Shown here one piece after another: positions 57,401 through 64,000 of a stretch of DNA of 64,000 nucleotides. The translations under genes were made by a program, and so were the position numbers. Under the pieces are notes generated by a model. That model was given only the letters and a program-made list of their open reading frames with translations, searched no databases and was not told the origin of the DNA. The stretch comes from Heliocidaris tuberculata (lineage: Eukaryota; Echinodermata; Echinoidea; Camarodonta; Echinometridae), in the NCBI GenBank assembly GCA_025618425.1, contig CM046846.1, forward strand, positions 33,738,038 through 33,802,037. The letters are read 5' to 3'. Numbering within the stretch: the first letter of the stretch is position 1; each line of letters opens with the position of its first letter.

Positions 57401-60296
57401 TATCATCAATAATCCTTCTCACATATACAAATTAAAAAGTTGAAATACCACGTCAGATCGTAGAGCTAATACATCGTGATTTCATTTCCTGATGAATTTG
57501 TTAGGCACAGGGGTTCATGATAATAAAGTTCACAAATAATGTAAGTAATGTAAGTGAATCCTAGTATGAGATATTTTTTTTGAAATGTTAATTTAGTCAT
57601 TTTCGTTGCGTTCATATCGTTAATGGCGTGTCATGGGACAGGCTATCATAACGACGTTAAAACGGTGTTTCTCATCGTCAGCGATGAGACAATGAGATTA
57701 TTACCTTTTCAATTATTCGCTTCAACAACAGTCAATATAAATTTGACATTTAGAATTATCATTATTTTAAGAGATTTTAGAGTAGCAACCAAGTGACTTA
57801 TAAATATTTCTTGTAACAGTTTCAACAGTACTGTGGAGTATCTTTCTACCGTGGATACCATGGTACCGTCTTATCTGACTGTAGGGGGTAAGAACCCTGG
57901 AGAAGGGGTAGTCATTACAAAAGCTATGGGGAATAGTTCAGATGCAATCAGGAGGTAAGTCCTTTTGGTTTCGCTGTTTTTCTCTCCCTCTCCATATCAC
58001 CTCCTTCCCTCCCTTCCTCTTCCCCTGTCCTTTCTTTCATTTTATTTCTATCCTCAGTTTCTTTCTTTCATCTCTGTTCCTCTCCCTTTCCCCAACTGCC
58101 TCCCCTCCTCACCTCCTCCATCCTTCCTCTTCACTCTCCTCCTCTCGCTCTTTCATTTTCCATCTTCCTACCACTCTCTCAATATACTCTATTTCTCTCT
58201 CTTTCTCTCTCTTTTTTCCATAATGAACTTAAGTACTGGACCTGATCAAGATGAGCCGTGATAGAAAGGAGACAGATGGTTGGGGTCTTTAGTAGGGAAG
58301 TAGTCTTTCAGCTCATACTTAATTTGACTTGCCAAAATAAAGAAGACACGATTTTCCTACTTATTGAATAATTTAAAGTAATTTTCTGCTATATAAACCT
58401 TTATTCTAGCATTTCTTAGATTGTCAGCCATCGGAATGCTGCAATATCATCTGTTTTCGTGTATCGTTTCAAAAGAAGTTATGTCGAAACATTTAATTGG
58501 TTTCTAGAATAAACGCTGATCAAGGTGACTGGTTTTTAGTGCAGACGAATTATGATAGTTGGAAGAACCCGCCATTTTTCGATGACAGACGAGACCCGGC
58601 CATGAAATGCATGAAGAACATGACTCAAGCGGTAAGATTAAAGTAGCTTTACTGGAGTTTTATTTGGTTACATACACAGAGAAAACGCCTGGTTAAAAAA
58701 GTTCCGTATAAATTATTTTCCTTGTATAATTGCATTATTTCACCATGAATTTGGTAATTAGATTAGAGAAGATGCGCTTGAAATAACTAGGCAACGGGGT
58801 AAAAATTACCAGATTTGTGTTGGCTTCCGGTCTGGTAAAGTTTAACACTAAGGTTAAAATTTTACGCTGAGTTTTTCAGTGTACTCGAGGTTTGTGAATG
58901 GTATCATTATATTAATTAAAATTGATATCTTTTGCTAATTTTTTGCGTGTATGCTTTTATGATATGGATTTGGTGATTTTCTACAGTTCTTAATCTGACA
59001 GCGTTCTCGCTTGTTTCCTTCTCTCTATGTCATCCTAACAAATCCTTTTCTGTTGCCCATTTCCCATTGACAATTTTCGATCACTTTTTCCGAGAATTTG
59101 TGAAACGTTTCTACTTAAAAGTGGGGGGGGGGGGGGGGGGCTGCAGCCCGTGAATATTACAGTGAAATAAGGAGATTTTTTTCCCCCTGTTATTTTACAT
59201 CCTTATAATTCCAGAACGTCAATTTGAAGAGCTTCTTCAATGTACTGTCAACGAAGCCAGTTCTGAATATGGTAAGTAGAATTGTAACCACGGCGGGGGA
59301 TGTTCATTAATATCGGAAAGTGTACTAGTATGCATGAATTTTCAAAATCGAAAATGGGGTACTTTTATCAGGGCATCCACATTTATTTCGTGGACTGCGA
59401 TAATCTACCATAAGGGGTGCTTTTTTATCAGATCCGCGATAAAAATAATATTTTACAAGAATAAGGGTGTTCGGAATTCTGCAATATCAAAATTTTGGGG
59501 TGCTTTGGCAGCAGATCATTGGGACGCATATTAGCCTCCTTGAAAAACCTTAAAATTAAGTTCTTAGTAATGAGCCTTTTTGAAAAAGCAGAAAATGGGG
59601 TATTTACGATATAAATTTACCTTGCTTTTGCGTTGAATACGGGATTGGCTGATATTACATTCCCTTGTTTTCTTTGAACTAGGGGGTTATTTTGAAATCA
59701 TTGAACAGTTCTGTACTACATATTCTACATAAAGAATGAAAAAACAAAAAACAAACATGAATTGTACCATTGGAATTCAAATTATGTCCTGATGAAAAGG
59801 TGCATGCTTAAGATTAAATGAGACATTAATGATAAGACTTCACCTTATTTTGGAAAATCGATCAACATCGATTACAATTAGTTGAATTGTTAATGTACCT
59901 TAAAGTCATTTGGATAAACACTTCAATCAATAAAAGATAGTGAATGTGGGTGTTTCGAAACAATGAAATACGCATACACTTTAACATTCATGTCATATTC
60001 CATTTCATTACACATAGTCAACTTAGGAGAAACATCTTTAAGGTGCTATTCAACTTTTGAAATTACATGTCGAAAAATTATTTCACTATGTCTGACTCCT
60101 GAGAATGAAGATAAGCGAATGAGACAATTATTTGGGATTACTCTGAAATTTCTCCTTTAAAACCTCCTTTTATCTTCTTTAAAAAAAAATCTGTTTTCTA
60201 TCCTAGCTCTCTACGTTCACTGCTTTGATGCACGTCAGGGAAGGGACCCTGGACGCCTATCTCCGATACTGCCCTCAGCCATGTTTCCCTTGGTAA
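49243..60296 (+). CDS. ASAH1: Acid ceramidase, lysosomal (complete, 12 exons)
   Basis: Acid ceramidase hydrolyses ceramide to sphingosine and fatty acid in the lysosome. It is an N-terminal-nucleophile amidase that self-cleaves before a Cys. Exons: 49243-49317, 50506-50637, 50966-51052, 52255-52333, 53127-53201, 54736-54781, 55523-55667, 57205-57344, 57820-57954, 58508-58631, 59215-59271, 60207-60296. They give 394 codons plus TAA, against 395 in human. Residues 1 to about 20 form a signal peptide (MQKFMFIIGLVAAGLPVLRG). The nucleophile is Cys140 in EIESFCTS; Arg156 and Asp159 lie in HARNMDFG; Asn319 and Arg332 lie in QTNYDSW and DDRRDPA. Cys31/Cys339 and Cys387/Cys391 match the known disulfide positions. 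N-glycosylation sequons include N262, N298 and N342. The position of the family's active-site Glu (human 225, from memory) appears to be Ala222. The relative NAAA is less similar in its ends and length. Confidence 0.93.
49922..50035. repeat. (GT)n, poly(G) and inverted CCCCCC repeat fragment
   Basis: Related to 48360-48440 and 59090-59150 by AACGTGTCCACTTAAAA and CTGCAG motifs. In ASAH1 intron 1. Confidence 0.5.
50223..50310. repeat. (ATT)n microsatellite
   Basis: About 28 TTA/ATT units, in ASAH1 intron 1. Confidence 0.92.
50506..50637 (+). CDS. ASAH1: ASAH1 exon 2
   Basis: Acceptor ATTTCTAG, donor GTAAGA. Encodes DKNCRTDAYPPPAKDAAPK and FNLDLDPEDRWTELV of the alpha subunit. Cys31 is the disulfide residue. 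Confidence 0.92.
50966..51052 (+). CDS. ASAH1: ASAH1 exon 3
   Basis: Acceptor ACCTTTAG, donor GTAAGT. Encodes ISFLIEDIKSLVGLLLGKKL and EVIDDLF. Phase 0 at both ends. Confidence 0.9.
51354..51696. mobile_element. hAT-type MITE (CAGTGGCG(T/G)A family), copy 4
   Basis: Left CTAGCGTAGCCAGG and right CCTGGCTACGCCACTG. It shares GCTTGTCAGAGAATAATGGA and GAGTGACTTTTGGAGGGCTG with copies 1 and 2. The target duplication is unclear because both flanks are TATA-rich. Confidence 0.75.
51440..51490. repeat. (GTTTT)n microsatellite
   Basis: About ten GTTTT units inside the MITE at 51354. Confidence 0.9.
52255..52333 (+). CDS. ASAH1: ASAH1 exon 4
   Basis: Acceptor CATCTTGAAG, donor GTAATA. Encodes LREPYNRELQGIADATGIPI, matching the conserved EEMKGIAAVTDIPLGE region. 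Confidence 0.9.
52375..52500 (-). mobile_element. Short MITE (TTTCATAAAACTTG type), copy 3, inverted
   Basis: Contains the reverse-complement core AATGCAAGCATTTCAGTAGC between TTTCATAAAACTTG and TTTATGAAACAGGGC. In ASAH1 intron 4. Confidence 0.65.
52560..52692 (+). mobile_element. Short MITE (TTTCATAAAACTTG type), copy 4
   Basis: GGGCCCTGTTTCATAAAATT to TTGATGAAACGCCCCC. Lies head-to-tail with the next copy. Confidence 0.7.
52698..52834 (+). mobile_element. Short MITE (TTTCATAAAACTTG type), copy 5
   Basis: GGGCCCTCTTTCATAAAACT to TTGATGAAACGCCCCC, six bases after copy 4. Confidence 0.7.
53127..53201 (+). CDS. ASAH1: ASAH1 exon 5, catalytic Cys
   Basis: Acceptor TATATATAG, donor GTAAGA. Encodes EIVMMNIFYEIESFCTSLIA; the Cys at residue 140 is the expected nucleophile and the self-cleavage point between alpha and beta subunits. 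Confidence 0.93.
54280..54672. mobile_element. MITE with TTTCATAAAG...CTTTATGAAA ends
   Basis: GGGGGTGTTTCATAAAGCTG and TTCGTAAAGTTACGC at the left are mirrored by GCGTAACTTTACGAA and CTTTATGAAACACCCCCC at the right. An (AAAC)n run lies inside at about 54428-54470. Confidence 0.82.
54736..54781 (+). CDS. ASAH1: ASAH1 exon 6
   Basis: Acceptor ACTCATCAG, donor GTAAGT. This 46-base exon encodes DIYHARNMDFGTFLG, with the Arg and Asp active-site residues of the family. Confidence 0.92.
55523..55667 (+). CDS. ASAH1: ASAH1 exon 7
   Basis: Acceptor AAATTTAG, donor GTAAAA. Encodes WDVKSDQWIITERLRPLVTN and HYAGYAGILTGLKP. Phase 0 at the end. Confidence 0.93.
55725..56035 (-). mobile_element. tRNA-derived SINE, copy 2
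   Basis: On the minus strand TGGTCGAGTGGTAATTC (A box) and CGGGGTTCGAGACC (B box). Contains an internal duplication of GGCAAATCGGTAGAAAAATA and a long G-run near 55945. Confidence 0.65.
56178..56283. repeat. (CAT)n/(CAC)n microsatellite
   Basis: CATCATC passes into a pure CAC run, in ASAH1 intron 7. Confidence 0.92.
56395..56492. repeat. Strong imperfect hairpin with about 45-bp arms
   Basis: The left arm GTCTGCAATCCGCCGACTAG ... GGTGGCGTCAAGA pairs with TCTTGACGCCACACC ... CTAGTCGACGGATTGCAGGC, with a loop of about 10 bases near 56440. Confidence 0.85.
56647..57120. mobile_element. Foldback element: mirrored tandem array of a 14-15 bp unit
   Basis: From about 56652 to 56895 the unit GGACAACTACCCCC repeats about 16 times. 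From about 56900 to 57115 the reverse complement GGGGGTAGTTGTCC repeats about 14 times. The turn is GAAAAAATT. AATCAAAG flanks both sides (56639-56646 and 57121-57128), a candidate 8-bp target duplication. In ASAH1 intron 7, 84 bases before exon 8. Confidence 0.8.
57205..57344 (+). CDS. ASAH1: ASAH1 exon 8
   Basis: Acceptor TTACACAAG, donor GTAAGT. Encodes VVSLNINARHKIKDSGFLGF and IEWILGDRKAYWTGFALRD. It contains NAR where vertebrate acid ceramidase has NER. Confidence 0.92.
57820..57954 (+). CDS. ASAH1: ASAH1 exon 9
   Basis: Acceptor TTGTAACAG, donor GTAAGT. Encodes FNSTVEYLSTVDTMVPSYLT and GGKNPGEGVVITK, the latter matching GGNQSGEGCVITR of human. Confidence 0.92.
57965..58220. repeat. Pyrimidine-rich (CT/CCT) tract
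   Basis: Almost entirely C and T on the + strand, in ASAH1 intron 9. Confidence 0.85.
58508..58631 (+). CDS. ASAH1: ASAH1 exon 10
   Basis: Acceptor GGTTTCTAG, donor GTAAGA. Encodes QGDWFLVQTNYDSWKNPPFF and DDRRDPAMKCMKNMTQA, including the conserved Asn and Arg. Confidence 0.93.
59119..59141. repeat. Poly(G) run
   Basis: About 19 consecutive G, about 75 bases before ASAH1 exon 11. Confidence 0.9.
59215..59271 (+). CDS. ASAH1: ASAH1 exon 11
   Basis: Acceptor AATTCCAG, donor GTAAGT. Encodes NVNLKSFFNVLSTKPVLNM, 19 codons, phase 0 at both ends. Confidence 0.92.
60207..60296 (+). CDS. ASAH1: ASAH1 exon 12, terminal
   Basis: Acceptor CTATCCTAG. Encodes LSTFTALMHVREGTLDAYL and ends RYCPQPCFPW before TAA. 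The two Cys match the C-terminal disulfide of the human enzyme. Confidence 0.93.
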   Translation, partial: LSTFTALMHVREGTLDAYLRYCPQPCFPW

Positions 60297-60688
60297 CCAA
60301 GCCACATCCACAATTATTATATTGGCGACGAATCCTTTCTGATGTGCTGCAAATATTACTGTCTTTAATTAGGACTGAAATCATTGAAATAAATCTTACA
60401 CAGGGCTTTGAAATTGATTGGATAATACAGTGAAATGCTTTATGTCGATAACCATAATCTCGTATAGCTTTGACAGATGAGCTGTATATGAGTGTAGCTC
60501 TAATCTGTATAGCATGTTTTGCTATAAAGAAATTCAGTGATGTCATTTGTTGGAGCCTATCGCACATTTTACACTGCCTTTCCACATCGACCAAATTTTA
60601 GAAAATCTTGTATTGAGGATAATCGATCAAAGATTGTATAGGTTGAATATACATGATTAAGACTGCGAGCAGTTTTAGGCCTATGTAA

Positions 60689-60694
60689 AATAAA
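60689..60694 (+). terminator. Candidate polyadenylation signal of ASAH1
   Basis: An AATAAA hexamer lies about 390 bases after the ASAH1 stop, followed by a T-rich then GT-rich stretch. Placement is by position only. Confidence 0.4.
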
Positions 60695-60849
60695 TAATAT
60701 TTTTTAGGTGTGGTAAATCTATACGGCAAACAGAAATTGAGCACGCAAGGAAGCAAAATTGGGGATCGTAACATATTTTCTTCTTTCGGACTTAAATCTT
60801 GAAATACATGTTGAAGTGGTGAATTTCATAGTTATAAATTATGATATAC

Positions 60850-60888
<39 letters not shown>

Positions 60889-60956
60889 GAGAGAGAGACA
60901 GAGAGAGACAGAGAGAGAGAGAGAGACAGAGAGAGACAGAGAGAGAGAGAGAGATT
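60850..60956. repeat. (GA)n/(GACA) microsatellite
   Basis: AGAGAGAG interrupted by ACAGACAG units, downstream of ASAH1. Confidence 0.92.
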
Positions 60957-63900
60957 GGAAGGTGAGTAGGAGAGAGGGTGTAGAAGATAACACAGTTCGT
61001 ACATTAATGGTATTTACTTTCACTGGGATATGAAATGAAGAATTATTGTGCAATAATTATGTTTGCTATAGACGAAGAGATATACATACAATGTTCGTTA
61101 ACTTGATTTTAAGTTACTGAATATAATGCTAATGGCAAAATAATTCATCCCCCCCCAAAAAAAATAAAAAAATTCTGTGCTTAGATTTGAAATGGAAATT
61201 CTCAGAGAATTATTTTATTACTTTCCTTTTCATCAAATGGACCCATTCCTGCATTTAAATGGTTAATATCTCAGATTATAAGGAGTTGTAGAGGTATCGT
61301 TTCCAAATAAACAAATCATCCGTAGACTGAAAAGGGGAATTAAACCTTCGTACAATGAATGGAAGCAGAAAAATCAGAGAAGAAAAATAAATAATTGAAA
61401 TCAATTATCTGACAAATCGGACTAAAAGAAAATTTGGCCATCCATTTGTTCACCATATAGCCGTTGAATCGTTTCATTACAAAATTTCGGTGTAACTTTC
61501 GAATATTTTTCGTTTAAAAAGATATAAAAAAGTGACGCATCATAGTTACGTAAATTATTGAGAAAATAAAGAAATTGAATTATTGTGCTAATACAAATCA
61601 TTGCTGTTGATTGCATTACGTAGCGAAAATGGTATATAATGTTCAACATGTCATTATACCTTTGTGATTACATTCCTATATACCCTAACATTTTACTAAG
61701 TATTAACATATGTCAATCAGAGATCTTCAACTCATTTGCTGCTTTCATGTTTTATATTTACACATCTCATACTATCATGTTTCCTGTTGTTACGATGTAA
61801 AGAATATAATTTTTCTACGAACTATGCATCTATGTGGCATGTTGATGATTTTATATTTAAATGTATTTTTGCTTTATTTGAATAAAGTAATTTTCAACAA
61901 TATCTGTTTACGAGTGGATAAGATTTGCTTCTTGTAGATGAATCTGCCTTTCACTCCTCTCCTCTCCTTCTCCTCTCCCGCTCTCTCTATTTCGCATCCT
62001 TCCTCTCTATCGATTTTTTTTTTCTGATACCCGGAATATCACTCGAGATAGAGGCGTAGCGTTGGTGTAGACATTAAGAGTGCACAGGTCTTACTCAACT
62101 GATGAAATGCGAATTAACAAGGTCGCTAATTAACGTTCAATATTAACGTTCCCCTTACTCCTCTCCCATTTTCTGTCCTATTCTTTTCTTTTACTTTTAC
62201 ACCTCTCAATGGGGGGGGGGGGGGGCACGTGCCCCCAGTATGCGCCAATGTTTCGTGATGTATTTCTTATTCGTATTTTAACTAGTAGTTCGTTTTTTCT
62301 TGGACTGCCTTCATCGATCGTTCGAAAGAAGGCGGTACCAAGAACTCTTCCTTTGTTCGTTCTATTCTCGAGGTGAAAATCAATCATTAGCGAAAAGCTT
62401 TAGATAAGAATGGGGTGGGGAACGTCTAATATGAATCATCACATATCTGTTTTTAAGTGTTGAAAAGCAAAAGTGAAGTTTCCACATAACCTTAAGGTTG
62501 TTAATCTATGCTAATGAGGATGTACCTTACTTTTTAATGCTTTTTAAACCTTTCCCTTCTTAACCCCCCCCCCCCGCCCCCGACCCCCCCCCCTCTCTCT
62601 CTCTAGTCTATCTTTCTATCTTAATAGACTGTTTAATATGTTCCAGTCATTAGCATATTATATTGATAAAAAATCTAGCTGTTGGCGCTCTGCTTTTCCA
62701 TACTTCTCCGACATAATATATAGCAATGACTTATAGTTCTTAAGACAGATAAGCACTGACAAGTTATCTTTGACTGTAAAAACGTATGCCAGGTTAATAC
62801 CATCAACACTGATGCTGTCAATTATAACATATTCAATAGAATACTTCCTTACCAGGGGTTCTTGCAATGAATTTTCATTCATCAGCAAACTAGTATAATG
62901 TGAATATCAGGGGAGTCGCCAGACCATTATGAGTTGGGGGTGTCGAACCAAATTTTCAACAAGCAAAAATAAAGGGGGGGGGGGGGAGAGAAAAAGGGGA
63001 TCATCATTTTTGTGTGTGTGATTTGCTGACAAGGCTTTGAACATGTCGAAAATCTTAAATTTGCCGACAGCAATTTTCAGTGGGGGTACTTTGACATCCT
63101 TCACCCCTCCCCTCTTACGGTGACGCCCCTATTGAACATGCATGGTTGATGATGATTTTACCAATGGATCATAACGCAAAGATGTTCACATGGTGACAGT
63201 AATACATGTTATTGTATGTGATGTAGGTTCAATGGTTTTGTTCGCTGGTCCATAAGAATTTAGTTTCAGAAATCTTTTCAATCTGTGTTTGTTCTAAATG
63301 AACGCAATGACTCGGCAGAACAGTCAGTTAAAAAGCGCAGTCAATATACGAGAATCGATCTGAAAATAGAAAGGATAGACAAAGAGTTAAACAAAAATGT
63401 GATTTAAAAAGAACCTCACCACACGCGTATCGATCATACTTTCTTGTTCCTTATTTTAGGAAAAAAAGTCTCTCCTTATTTGAACCTAATGACGTGTGAT
63501 CTTTGTTAGATACATTCTATTTAGGGTTAATCGAAACAGTTTAGTTTGATAAGTAGTCGTTCTAAGAACCATTAAAGTGACTTCAAGAATCACTGGGTAC
63601 GGTTTTCGATCACACAAGGGGTACAGCCTGTCACATAAGGACAATAAGAAGTGGTTCTTTAATCATCACTTTCTTTCCTTTCGACGAAATGAAAGATAGA
63701 ATTTAGAATTCACGCCAAAATATATATAGAGAAAGGAAATTGCAAACGTCATTAATTCCATCAGTTCTCGATTTCTACTTGTGGAAGAAAAAGAAAAGAA
63801 GGAATTCACTTTTATTTTCCGACAGTCGAGTCAAGCACCTATAGGTCTGAAAATTGTTCTGATTGACGATTTGGTAGCAGAGATTGAAAAAATTGTAACA

Positions 63901-64000
63901 GAGAATAAAATGTCTTAATGTAAAAAAAAAATTGTTCTACTTTTGAAGTCATTGCGTTTTCTTTCAACGTTTATTTGGTCACAGAGTGTCTTCTTCATGA
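60957..64000. other. Intergenic stretch after ASAH1, no gene seen
   Basis: AT-rich, with G-runs at 62210 and 62980 and C/CT runs at 62565-62605. A fragment at 62910-63130 (GGGGAGTCGCCAGACC ... GGTGACGCCCC) looks like a decayed MITE. No exon-like conserved coding sequence was recognised. Confidence 0.4.

Overview
This is animal nuclear DNA: genes are split by GT-AG introns, repeats make up most of the non-coding sequence, and there is no operon-like spacing. The protein sequences and the repeat style (many short inverted-repeat elements, tRNA-like SINEs, truncated LINEs, very long G/C homopolymers) fit an echinoderm, most likely a sea urchin. That assignment is inference from recalled family similarity, not a search.

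Three protein genes lie on the + strand. (1) 2846-17097 holds the last eleven coding exons of the NatA auxiliary subunit NAA15; its N-terminal exons lie before the window. (2) 27315-45906 is a complete 13-exon gene for mitochondrial acyl-CoA synthetase family member 2 (ACSF2), 592 codons by my splice model. (3) 49243-60296 is a complete 12-exon gene for a lysosomal acid ceramidase (ASAH1), 394 codons. In all three, every junction keeps the reading frame. The products act in different places (ribosome-associated N-terminal acetylation, mitochondrial fatty-acid activation, lysosomal ceramide hydrolysis). The last two both handle fatty acids, but nothing in the sequence shows that they are co-regulated.

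The rest is introns and intergenic DNA rich in mobile elements. Several have recognisable ends and target-site duplications: a hAT-like foldback element (1082-2363), a solo LTR of about 1.57 kb with TGT...ACA ends and an ACTGC duplication that split an older MITE (20688-22254), hAT-type MITEs with 8-bp duplications (25305-25940, 27931-28348, 35902-36205, 41657-41807), and a foldback element made of a 14-15 bp tandem array that reverses orientation at its centre (56647-57120). 5'-truncated LINE tails appear at about 5188, 38100 and 47615, and tRNA-derived SINEs at about 3806, 41030 and 55725.

Layout: 1-2845 NAA15 intron with nested repeats; 2846-17097 NAA15 exons; 17098-27314 3' UTR and intergenic DNA; 27315-45906 ACSF2; 45907-49242 intergenic DNA with a LINE; 49243-60296 ASAH1; 60297-64000 3' flank without a recognisable gene. 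I found no new multi-gene system. The most notable items are the mirrored tandem-array element, an unusual active-site position in the acid ceramidase, the long inverted repeat inside ACSF2 intron 12, and a duplicated splice acceptor in NAA15.
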